Shown here piece by piece: positions 35,670-45,700 of a DNA stretch of 64,000 nucleotides. Both the position numbers and the translations under genes were made by a program. The notes beneath the pieces are model-generated. The model was given only the letters and a program-made list of their open reading frames with translations. It did no database searches and had not been told where the DNA came from. Position 1 is the first letter of the stretch, and every line of letters begins with the position of its first letter. The DNA comes from Lonicera japonica (lineage: Eukaryota; Streptophyta; Magnoliopsida; Dipsacales; Caprifoliaceae), in contig CM038468.1 in assembly GCA_021464415.1 (NCBI GenBank), positions 29,934,969-29,998,968 on the forward strand. Direction: 5' to 3'.

Positions 35670-36287
35670 TTATAAAGAGATAGGCAACAAATGATTTTTA
35701 AGAAATTTGGTTATAAAATATGCTTTCAATAGCAGATAAACAAAACACTTTGGGTTTTTAGAAAAGCAATAATCTAAGTAGATCTGGGATCTAAAGACGA
35801 CCTTTTGTTACAACAAAATCCATAATCACATATTTGACCACAATCTGCGAGCCTTTATCGGGCATACACACGGCTATCCATCGCCTAAAACCCGGCGCTC
35901 AAACACCTGTCCATATATGTGAGTATAACCTTCTGTGTAAACAAAAGATTTATACACGTGTTCAGAAAATTAGAACGAACGCTTTCTGATACAGGAGATC
36001 CAAACAACTTATTCTGAGTGTTCTGATGTGAGAGATCCATACCAAATGGCAGTCACAGAGCATACTAAAATCAGAAGAAGAAGATAAATGGCAGCTGTAG
36101 AGCATACTTATCATTCCTCAGAATTTTCATACTAATCATAGTATAAATATCACTAAGAAAAATCTGTTTTCTTATACCAAAATATTTTAATCAGCTGTTA
36201 TGGGAAAAATAGTTTATTACCAAAGTTCTTAAAACCATAAGTTTGCCTTGAAGAACTACTCACGGATAGACATAAATCTACCTCTGA

Positions 36288-36480
36288 AGTAGAATACATT
36301 TATATATTGCGTAGAAATATAAATACATTTAGTATTTACATTTAGTATTTATATATCTAATAGATATATAAATATATATCGAGTTTTCATATATCCATAT
36401 TGCGTAGACTTATAGATTTACATTTAATTTTATCAGAGCTATTAGACATATAAAGACTCAGTTTTACATTTAGTTTTAAT
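36288..36480. other. Patchwork filler at the outer junction of the minus copy
   Basis: Contains CTCTGAAGTAGAAT (36282-36295, same direction as at 28183-28196), doubled TACATTTAGTATT, CTAATAGATATATAAATATA and ATCGAGTTTTC (viral bases from next to the promoter). TTGCGTAGACTTA resembles the leader, and AGAGCTATTAGACATATAAA resembles the start of the viral coding region. The pieces are shuffled relative to the virus. Confidence 0.65.
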
Positions 36481-36841
36481 TTTTAAATGTGCCAAAGTTT
36501 ATTAATATATATTTAGTAATTTCAAGAGGATATGCTGTGCAAATGATGGGGTTGCTAGGAAATTAATAAATTTTATATTTGATATATATTTATTAATATA
36601 ATTTTATATTTGATTTAGGTTTAATAAATTAATAAGGCTGATTTTTTTTTATAGTAGTATAAGGCTAATTTATAAATAATTTAGGTTTAATAAATTATAT
36701 TGTATATTAATTGTTTAATTGATTTAGCTTTAAATGTGCCAAACTTTACTGTGCGTTTCTTGAATAATTTTATATTATTAGATTATTTAGTTAATTGTAT
36801 ATTAATTTAATAAATGTTGAATTTATAGGACAGAGTTTAGA
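36481..36841 (+). other. Remainder of hAT 5' intron
   Basis: AT-rich sequence without viral homology, ending in a splice-acceptor-like TTTATAG before GACAGAGTTTAGAATG, the usual lead-in to this type of hAT transposase exon. Confidence 0.5.
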
Positions 36842-37564
36842 ATGAAGAAATATTTTAGCAAAATAGGAATAAGTTCTTCCTCCAGTCCTCAAAATGTGTC
36901 TGATTTTTGTGTTAAGGAGGATATACTTGTTCTAGACATGGGGGATACTTTTGTACATCAAGGAAGATCACGACGCAATTCTGAAGGGAACACAAATTTA
37001 TATTACTATCGCGTTGAATTGTTTTACACCGTGATAGATACGTTACTTCTAGAGTTGAACAGTCGTTTTAATGAGGTGAATATGGAATTGTTATTGTGTA
37101 TGTCTTCTCTTGATCCAAGCGACTCATTCGCTGCATTTGATAAGAGAAAACTGATCCGATTTGCCGAATTTTATCCATCCGATTTTTCAAGAATGGAATT
37201 AATTGCGCTTGAACATCAACTTGAGACTTATATTATTGATATGCGCTCTGACGATCGAATTAATGAAATTACTGGAGTTAGTAATCTTTGTAGAACAATG
37301 ATTCAGTTGAAGAAGTATCGTGTCTATCCATTGGTCTTTTTACTTATTAAGTTAGCTCTACTCTTACCCGTAGCAACTGCAACAGTTGAAAGAGTATTTT
37401 CGGCGATGAAGATAATCAAAAGTCAACTACGAAATCGGTTAGGAGATGACTTCTTGAATGATTATTTGGTGGCTTATATCGAGAAAGATGTACTCGAGTC
37501 TATCAATAACGAAGTTGTCATTCAACGATTTCAAAATATGAAATCTCGGAGAGAATTGTTGTAG
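36842..37564 (+). pseudogene. hAT transposase, N-terminal start fused to C-terminal dimerisation domain
   Basis: 240 codons. It begins MKKYFSKIG, the usual start of TTF-type hAT transposases, but then jumps to C-terminal sequence. Residues about 170-225 are the hATC dimerisation domain (PVATATVERVFSAMKIIKSQLRNR...). The zinc finger and most of the RNase H-like catalytic core are missing, as full proteins of this kind are 600-800 residues. It is an internally deleted, catalytically dead derivative that could in principle still dimerise. It lies next to the element's right end and downstream of the viral pair. Confidence 0.88.
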
Positions 37565-37695
37565 GTAATTTCTTTATTTTTAGTACTTTTGTTAATGTAA
37601 GAACTCCATATTTATATTATTATTATTTGGACTTTGAGTTTATTCAAATTGTTTACCCCCAGATTAAAATTCCTGGGTACGCCACTGATTTTGTA

Positions 37696-38122
37696 GACCT
37701 ATCTTATCTGATCATAATTTCTTCCCCTACGGCAACTATTTATTTAGACAAAAAGAAAGAAAGCCTAAAATTTATTCTTTATTATAATAATAACGAAAAC
37801 TTTTCATTCCAGATAAGATTCAAATTCAATAAGTTAAAATATATGATTTTTATTGCGGAGTGTACTATAAATGAGACCAGAGGTTTTGCAACTTTCATTA
37901 AATTTCACTAGTTGCACCTATGAAAAAGGGTGAGGCTATTACCACACTTCAAAATTTATCGTATCACTCTTTACATTTAACTCGGTACATTTGGATCAAG
38001 TATATAATCATTTATTCGGTGCAATAGAGTTAAATTATTGTTGAGAAAAAATAAATACTCTAAGTAGGCCTTATAGCATCGAATAATGTGTACATACTCG
38101 ATATTATTATACCAAATAAATA
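37696..38122. other. Intergenic, nothing recognised
   Basis: Lies directly right of the hAT target duplication. AT-rich, and the frame crossing 37627-37911 has no recognisable domain. Confidence 0.5.
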
Positions 38123-38584
38123 TAGGAGACTACTATTAACACACACCATTTAACTCTCTAACACTGCGTATCTCTCTAACACTCCATAGGTACACTTTTA
38201 CTCTTCCTAACACTCCACCACTCCACATTTAATTTCATCTAACACCAAAATTAATATTCATCTAAAAATCACTCCAATCTTACTCTCTACCACTCCACTC
38301 TCTCTCATCTTCAATCTTCTTCTTCCACAAATCAACCCATTGCTATTAAGGATTTTTCAGAAATTTTGGTTGGAATTAAGCATTCAACTCTCTCTATAAT
38401 TCAAAAAAACAAATCACACAACTCACCCCACAAATCTCATTTTCAATCTTCTTATTTTAACTTTTTCTTTAACAATCTAATCGTTCTACTCTTTTTTTCT
38501 TGAACTTTTTTGTTATTGGCTAAAAAAAGTTTCACCGGTGCACACACCACATCAAAAAAAAAATTATGCCATGAATGAAGGTTT

Positions 38585-38757
38585 ACTCGGTTCCTAGGAA
38601 CCGAGTGTTGTTCATCATACTCGGCCGAAAGGAACCGAGTAAAGCACAAGTCACTCGGTCTTAAGGAATCGAGTGGAATTGAAAAAATATCCCAAAGCTT
38701 AACTCGGTTCCTTAGGACCGAGTAAGTTGTACAACACTCGGTTCTTAAGGGCCGAGT
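38585..38757. repeat. Array of five 22-bp palindromic units
   Basis: Units start at 38585, 38619, 38653, 38702 and 38736, giving steps of 34, 34, 49 and 34 bp. Each is ACTCGG...CCGAGT or ACTCGG...TCGAGT with 22-bp length. The first is a perfect palindrome with arms ACTCGGTTCC/GGAACCGAGT around TA; the others have one to a few mismatches. Spacers (12 bp, once 27 bp) are not repeated. Confidence 0.9.
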
Positions 38758-38941
38758 AAATATTCTTCGTATTTTGTTTCTGTTTTTTAATTTTTTTTGT
38801 GTTTGTATCCAATGATTTATAATTGAAATGAAACGTAAAGCAATAATCAAAATATAAATATCATACTTCTTTTGGAGATGAATAATGATTTGGATGGTGG
38901 TGGTACCAACAATGATGGAGGTGGTGGCGGCAATGGTATTG

Positions 38942-38942
38942 G

Positions 38943-38982
<40 letters not shown>

Positions 38983-39060
38983 GAAGAAGAAGAAAAAGAA
39001 GAAGATGAAGAAGAAGAGGCGGCAACGATGCTGGTAGTGGTGGTGGTGATGATGATGATG
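38942..39060. repeat. (GAT)n/(GAA)n/(GGT)n microsatellites
   Basis: GAT runs, then GAA-rich, then GGT and GAT runs. They create an Asp/Glu-rich frame (38872-39099) that is a by-product of the repeat. Confidence 0.85.
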
Positions 39061-39311
39061 AAATTTAAGGGAGTGTTTAATGTTTTAATTATTAATTAAA
39101 AATAAAAAAAAAGTGTGTATTGATAGAATAATTAATAATTTTTTTAAAAAATATTACAGAGTAAAATAAAGTGTGTCATTAGCAATACCCTAAATATAAA
39201 TATGCTCAATTTTATTGCTATAAATTAAAATAAAAATGTTGTAGTGAGATATATAGAAGGTAACAATAGCTCCGCCCGTGAAAAAATGTTAATGGATAGT
39301 AAAAACTGTAA

Positions 39312-39842
39312 GGGTGCGTTTGATTGCAAGCATGGAATTTACATGAAAAGAAAATAAGTTCCAGGTAATTGAATTGCCTAGAATTGAGTTGCATGAAAAA
39401 TGTAATTAAATGTGTTTGATTGCCTTAATTTTCTACCCGGAAAATATTGGTTGTATTGTGACATTTTTAATGTAGAAAAAATTATGGGTATTTTTTTTTA
39501 CATAATTTTATAGTCATGATGGATCTTGTTTAATTGATCTTGATGAGTAGATTTTAAATATAAAATTTTTATTAAATTTTGAATTTTGTAGTTTAAGTTA
39601 TAGCATTTTTAGTGTAGAAAATGAGTAAAATGTTATCTCAAAAACCGTGCAATTGCCTGGAAAATAAAAACTAACTCCTCCCAAAGAAAATATTTTCCTT
39701 GTTTACATGGAAAATGTAAGTGTGTGAGCCGAAAGTGGCAATTGAATTGCCTGAAAAAAAAAACCAATCAAACACCTTAAGTTGTCAAATCAAGTGAAAA
39801 ATGGGTATTTTCTATGAAAAATACTCCCAATCAAACACAGCT
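39312..39842. mobile_element. Tourist-like MITE (PIF/Harbinger type)
   Basis: 531 bp with ends GGGTGCGTTTGATTG and, inward from the right, AGCTGTGTTTGATTG (3 mismatches in 15). It is flanked by TAA on both sides (39309-39311 and 39843-39845), fitting a 3-bp TWA duplication. It is non-coding with repeated GGAAAAT-type wording. A hAT MITE is the alternative. Confidence 0.6.
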
Positions 39843-39845
39843 TAA

Positions 39846-40479
39846 AAATAAAATGCAGATTGTACAGATAATCCTGCACTGCACCGCTCCTGCAACTGAT
39901 CATCATTACAAAACTTGTACGGCTCTGCAAAACTGGAAAATCACGTTTATTGTTATAAATTTATAATAATATATAGTTTTAAAAATATACAATATACTAT
40001 TTTAAAACAATACGGAATATTAAGTTTTGATAAATAAATATTATATCAATGTAATTTATTATACAATTATATTGATATAATATTTAGTAAATTATTTAAT
40101 TTAAAATTTTTTGATTAAATAATTATGAATTTGTTAATTTATTAATAATTCAATTTTAATTTAAATAGTGTTAGAAAAAATTTAAATTATAAATTTTAAT
40201 TATTAGAATAAAAATATATTTTTTATTATTTTATGTTATTTAATTGTTTTTTTAAATGTATCAATATTATAAGTAGAGATTAGATCTTCTTGAAAAATAG
40301 AATTTAAATAAATTATTTAATTTTAAAATAAAAAAATTTAAAATTTACTTAAAATAACTTAATTTAAATTTTTAAAAATTAACTTAAATTATTATATTTA
40401 TATAATTAAATATTAATAAATAAAATATTTATAAATTATTTAATCTGCAATTTAAAAGATAATTAAACCGGCCGGTGAT
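39846..40479. other. Very AT-rich spacer, nothing recognised
   Basis: Mostly A/T with no frame of note. It may include degraded transposon sequence. Confidence 0.5.
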
Positions 40480-40884
40480 TGCATTTTCATTTTCTTTTCT
40501 TAACTTGTGCGACAGTATCTCCAAAACCCAGAAATGCATCTTTTTGCTTAAATTTCTCTAGTGGTTTGCGAATCAGTTCTTAGCATTTTTTGATGTGATT
40601 AAGCGTGATAGTCATTAGATTCATCCAATTTCAAGCTTTTAAGTAATAATTTCTGGGTTAGGGTTAAGAAGATTTTAATACCTAGGGTTCTAAAATCGCT
40701 AATTTCCCCTTTTCCGAGCTTAGAAAATCTTTATATATTTTTATGTATTATGTATACATCTATATTCCCCTGAATCTAATACAGAGATAGCTCTTTTCTT
40801 TTGCAAATTAAATTAGTTGAGGAATCTCGGCAAGTCTCCAATTGAGCCTCATCTCCTCCTAAATCTGCCCTATGCTTACTGTAA
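40480..40884 (+). promoter_or_regulatory. Possible plant gene promoter / 5' UTR exon
   Basis: Composition shifts to C/T-rich mixed sequence with TTAGGGTTAAG and CTAGGGTTCTAAAATCGC, motifs common in plant 5' UTRs. A good splice donor occurs at 40879 (CTTACTGTAAGTTC). No ATG-led protein is evident. It could be the first exon of the RINGv gene whose later exons begin near 48838, with the LINE, MITEs and SINE in its intron. That link is inference. Confidence 0.3.
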
Positions 40885-41149
40885 GTTCTCTTTAATTTCC
40901 TCTTCATTTCCCTTCTCTTCCATTTTTTTGTGTTCAGCTCCTTGTATTCTATCTTTTGCTTATATATACCAATAATCAATAGTTTTAGAGTGACTTGTAA
41001 AAAAATGTGCGAAATATGTATTGGTTGTGATGCAGGGTTTTTATCAAATTATCTTTATCAAAATCTATTCAAACCCATGAGTAATCGCCAAATTTGAATG
41101 TTACTTTTTTGTACCTGATAAAGATGTCCGTGTGTCTGCATCTATAATA

Positions 41150-41289
41150 CTCCTTGCATCTTCAAAAGATAGTCCCAATTTTCTATTCGGGGTGTTTCAA
41201 ATTGATAGTCCCCACTTCTTTGTTGAAACGAGCATTCCATTAAAAAGTACGAAAGTCAAAATGTGACTATCGTTTTGGGACGGAGAGAG
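41150..41289. mobile_element. Stowaway-like MITE
   Basis: 140 bp with ends CTCCTTGCATCTTC and, inward from the right, CTCTCTCCGTCCCAAA, flanked by TA on both sides. It matches the CTCCCTCCGTCCC family of Tc1/mariner-type MITEs. Confidence 0.75.
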
Positions 41290-41397
41290 TATATATGTAC
41301 AAAACCAGTGAACATCATGCCAAAGGCACTATGGATCTAATCAGCCCTTTATACATCCTTTATCTCACTTAAAAAGTTATCGTTCATCAAAGCACTA

Positions 41398-41491
41398 GGG
41401 GTTGCCACAGTGGTAAGGACAAACTTGGAAATATGGGTGTAGATGCATGGTCTCAGGTTCGATTCCCATACCTGTGGTTATCAAAAAAAAA
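41398..41491 (+). mobile_element. tRNA-derived SINE
   Basis: GGGGTTGCCACAGTGGTAAG carries an A box (TGGTAAGGAC), and GGTTCGATTCC (41456-41466) is a perfect pol III B box. An A-rich tail follows (41482-41491). Confidence 0.8.
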
Positions 41492-41540
41492 TAAAAATTC
41501 TTCCTAATTGTTTAGATATACTAGGTATTGATCGTGCCCT

Positions 41541-41948
41541 AAGTAGATTTCAAACATAGAAACTTTATAAAGTTCCGATTCTTAAGCCTAAGATTATGAT
41601 GTTTTAAAGTTTTTTTAAGTCCTTGACAGAGAACCAGGCGCGTAACTAATTAAGTCAATAAAGAGGTATTCATGTGTTTGTTTTGGGTGTTAGCAATGTG
41701 ACATTTCAAAATTGAATCTAATGGTTTAAATACATGTAGTCCGTAAGTAGATTTCAAACATAGAAACTTTATAAAGTTCCGATTCTTAAACCTAAGACTA
41801 TGGTGTTTTAAAGTTTTTTCAAGTCCTTGACAGAGAGCCGGGCGCGTAACTAATTAAGTCAATAAAGAGGTATTCGTGTGTTTGTTTTCGGTGTTAGCGA
41901 TGTGACATTTCAAAATTGAATCGAATGGTTTAAATATATGTAGTCTTA
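41541..41948. repeat. 204-bp tandem duplication
   Basis: AAGTAGATTTCAAACATAG starts at 41541 and again at 41745. The copies share nearly all bases through the CGCGTAACTAATTAAGTCAA segment and ATGTAGTC ending. No coding content. Confidence 0.85.
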
Positions 41949-42777
41949 TAAGGTGATATCTTGACCTTAAGAGAGTTTGAGTGTTGAAACAATGCTTCCT
42001 AATTTGTTCTTTGTTCATTTTTTCATCTCAATTCTTGAAAAGGCATGTTTCATCGTACTTTACAATCTATTATCTTTGGCACATTGTTTTACATTCGAAA
42101 CAACTCTTGATTCTCCACGCATTCACGTGTGTGTGTAACTGTGTTGGCTCAGAATGTATTTTGCAAAGGATAGAATGATGGATAGTAATATTTATCTACC
42201 CAGAGCACATTTCCGTACAATTTGTCTGGTATTTTTGTTTTTTATGTATGATGTTTTGTTTATGGATAATAAATGCCTCTGAAGATTCACAGATCACCCC
42301 CTTGTAACATTTTATAGAACACTTTAGGCTGTAAGTCTATTATAAAATTGTTATATAGGATTGTATTGCCATGGTCATGATAGAAAAGTCAATTTACTAT
42401 AGCATGCAGGTTCCCCCTATTTTTGCCTGAACGATAATCACATGAACAAGGTTTTTACATCACTTTAACTAAGACAGTGCCAAGTGCATATGTGGATTAA
42501 CTTTTGGTGATTTTTTTTGTGTGCTTTAGCATTCCTCTTCTTGAATTCATGATAATTTGTGTTGGTTCATGCAATTTCCGTCTATCATTGGGAAATTAGT
42601 TGAGAATCTGCGAATTTACTGGTGGTTTTCATGTTTTCCATCTTTAATTTTGCAACATCTTTTTGGTGTTATAGAGAAATTTGTGAAATGTAGTACCATT
42701 GTTGATTTATTTTTAAATGCTTATATAATAATAATAATGTTTTCCATAGTTAAATTTGCAAATTTTTTGTACAGAAA
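41949..42777. other. Non-coding, nothing recognised
   Basis: Small frames at 41981-42178 and 42557-42790 show no family similarity. It could be intron of a host gene. Confidence 0.4.
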
Positions 42778-45700
42778 TTTTTTTTTTTGATAAGAAACAA
42801 AGCCAATTTTATTAAACAAAAGCAGGGGAAAACAAATACAGTAGTGATAGAGGGCAAGATATCCTCTGCACAAGATAACAAAAGGAATTACAAGCTTGTG
42901 GATTGCTCAAGGAAACTAAAACAATCTAACTTAAAAAGAAAACTCTGAGTCGAATCGATAATATTAAATGCCCTAGCCCACAAATCTGCCGAAAAAATAA
43001 TATTATCCCAAATCTCCTCAACTCCACTGATTTTATCATCAAAAATTCTGCTATTTCTTTCTAGCCACAGCCTCCAAGCCATTGCCAAAACCGAGATTCT
43101 CCACAAGATTTTAGCTTTTGCATGATCCGTCCCAAAACTCCATTTTATCACAATACAATCTGCCCACTTCTTTGGCAAAACACCCTCAACCCCAAACAAA
43201 GAAAAGAGATTTGACCACATGAAACGGGCCACCGAGCAATGCACTAGGATATGATCAATAGATTCACCATCCTTTTTGCAAAGGATACAAACTGAAGGAG
43301 ACAACATACAATTCGGTCTTCTAACTTGGATTTTGTCACATGTATTAACTTTACTCAGAGAAGCGAGCCACGCAAAGACTTTAACTTTATGAGGAACACC
43401 CCCTTTCCAAATAAAACTGTATTGAGGAAAAGGCAGAGATGAAGATGAACAGGAGATACTTTCCAAGAAAGACTTACAAGAGAATTCACCGGAAGAAGTA
43501 CCCACCCACACCCTTTTGTCCCCCGAATTGAAATTAAAATGAGTATTTCCAATAATACCCAAAAGAGAGGTAAAATCAACAATATCCCTATCGTTAAAAT
43601 TCCTTGAGAAATTTAAGTCCCAAGAGAAACCGGTAGAGGACTGCCTTATAAGAACCGAACTAATGACCGCATTCTGAGAAAGGGATAAACGATACAATCT
43701 AGGAAACCGATCTCTTAAAGAGCTAGACTCACATTCTCCCAAAACCGAATTATATCCCCCCTCCCTAAAACCAATTTGATATTTTCCATATACTTTCCAT
43801 GGGGAGCGAAGAGTAGCATTAAAAAGTGTATTCACATCCCACCCATTAGAGTGATTACCAAACTTACTTAGAATAATTGAATGCCAAAGAGATTTACTCT
43901 CTAATGGAAATCGCCATAACCATTTACTGAGAAGTGCCATATTTTTGGATTTTAAATTCCCTACTCCAAGACCTCCACATTTTTTTGGTAAAGAAACTAT
44001 ATCCCATCTAACAAGATGATCCCTCTTATGATCTCCTCGACCTTCCCAAAAAAAATTCCTCATCATCGCTTCAATAACTTGTATCACCTTACACGGCATT
44101 CTAAAGACCGACATGAGATACACAGGCATACTTCCCAAGACTGCTTGTAACAGAGTCAACATACCACCTCTGGATAGACCACCTTTATGCCACCCTTCTA
44201 GTTTCCTTGAAACTCTTTCAATGACCGGCTCCCAGAAAACCAAACTATTCGGGTTACCCCTGAGAGGCATACCGAGATAATTCAAAGGCCAGGAACCTCT
44301 AGCACACCCCACCTCAACTGCAATACAATCAATACAATCAGATTCCACGTTAATACCCACAACGCTGCTCTTTGCCATATTTATTCTTAACCCTGACACC
44401 CGAGAAAAGATATCCAAAATCCCCACCAAATTACTGACATTATTGATCCGATTTGATAAAAAGAAAATGCTATCATCAGCGAATTGCAAATGAGAGATTT
44501 TAACTTTATGGCTCCCTATTTCATAGCCTTCTATCAAATCAGCCTCCAAAGCTTTTTTCACCAATCTGCTAAGGACATCTGCCACCAAAATGAACAAAAA
44601 GGGGGATAACGGATCACCCTTCCTTAATCCCCTACTTGCCCAAAAACGTCCCCCTGGTTTGCCATTGATTATGACCGAAAAGTTTGTCGATGAAAGGTAG
44701 CCTCAAATCCATTTTCTCCATCTCTCTCCAAACCCCTTTTTTTCTAATACGAAATTTAGAAAATCCCAGCACACATGATCATACGCTTTTTCAAAATCAA
44801 TTTTAAATATGATACCTTCATTCTTTTTCCCTCTATACTCCTCCACTACTTCATTTGCTATAAGGATGAGATCAATGATTTGCCTGCCCTTGACAAAAGC
44901 CCCTTGATTTTGATCAATCGTATCATTTAGCACCTCCTTTAGCCTCAAAGATAGCACTTTCGCCATGATTTTATAAAGAGAAGTCACCAGGCTAATTGGT
45001 CTGAAATCAGTAACCTTAGTAGAATTTAACTTCTTCGGAATTAAGCAAATGTATGTCGCGTTCGTCTTTGCATTAACCACCCCTTTGTCAAAAAATTCAT
45101 GGAAAACTTTCATCAAGTCCTCTTTTATTATATCCCACCCATTTTGTAAAGCCAACATTGTGAAACCATCAGGCCCTGGGGCTTTCTCTCCATCACATTG
45201 AAACAGTGCCCTTTTGATTTCCTCCTCCCCAAAAGGTTTCTCTAGCAAGCTCTTATTCCCTTCACTAATACTAGCCCATTCAAGTCCCTCTATCCCAAAC
45301 TTTAAACCATCTTCTTCAGTGTATAACTTGCTAAAGAAACTTGTAATTTCCTCCACTATATCCTCCTCCTTTTGTAAGATGTTGCCTTCCGAGTCCTCAA
45401 TCTTGTTGATCATCTTACTTACCTTTCTACCACTAGCAATTCTATGAAAAAGCCTTGTGTTTTTGTCCCATTCCTTAACACCTTTGATTCTCGCCTTCTG
45501 ATTCCAAGAAATTTCTTCCTTCATGATCAAATCCTCCAATCTTCTTTTCATTCCTTCCCTTTCTGACCTCTCATTGTTAATCAGAATCCCTTGACTTTCC
45601 TTATAGTCGAGCTCCTCAATTCTGTGCAAAACTGCTTTCTTCTCTAATCTAATATCCCCAAATACTTCCGTATTCCATCTTTTAACATCCCCTTTAATTG

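Larger units (their letters stand above)
28199..36287 (-). mobile_element. Endogenous pararetrovirus, minus copy, near unit length
   Basis: An 8,089-bp copy in inverted orientation. Read on minus it starts TCAGAGGTAGATTT, inside the primer site, runs through the polyprotein, promoter and full leader, and ends ...CCCCACCATAT, the bases immediately upstream of the primer site. It is therefore almost exactly one circular genome opened at the minus-strand discontinuity. Against the plus copy it has only a handful of amino-acid changes (all noticed in the movement/coiled-coil part) and keeps the 435 bp deleted there. It has its own one-base break in a G run at 32994-32996 (3 bases, 4 in the other copy). 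Confidence 0.93.
20328..37687 (+). mobile_element. hAT transposon enclosing two pararetrovirus genomes
   Basis: Left end CAGGGGCGTATCTAC and right end (read inward on minus) CAGTGGCGTACCCAGG form short hAT-type inverted ends. Both are flanked by the same 8-bp ATTTTGTA (20320-20327 and 37688-37695), the size hAT elements make. The transposase C-terminal exon is at 36842-37564. Without the roughly 15.6 kb of viral insert the element is only about 1.8 kb, so it was already a deletion derivative. The viral DNA lies between its 5' untranslated part (20328-20727) and the splice acceptor before the transposase ATG. Confidence 0.85.
38123..39192. mobile_element. TIR transposon, non-autonomous (MULE-like?)
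   Basis: Left end TAGGAGACTACTATTAACAC and right end read inward TAGGGTATTGCTAATGACAC align with few mismatches, and the similarity continues about 15 bp further. Flanks are AT-rich and similar (AAATAAATAT / AAATATAAAT), so the target duplication is uncertain. It carries five 22-bp palindromes and a GAT/GAA microsatellite. No transposase is encoded. Superfamily is unassigned, with Mutator-like only a guess. Confidence 0.6.

Noticed and set aside
20328..37687. Reading the whole interval as one autonomous giant transposon
   Set aside because: The transposase is internally deleted and the bulk is viral DNA with its own promoters. Nested insertion is simpler.
38585..38757. CRISPR-like look of the 22-bp palindrome array
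   Set aside because: Plant nuclear context, only five units, spacers of 12 bp, imperfect units and location within a TIR transposon. There are no cas genes.
38872..39099. Asp/Glu-rich open frame
   Set aside because: Encoded by trinucleotide repeats inside a TIR element, with no domain.
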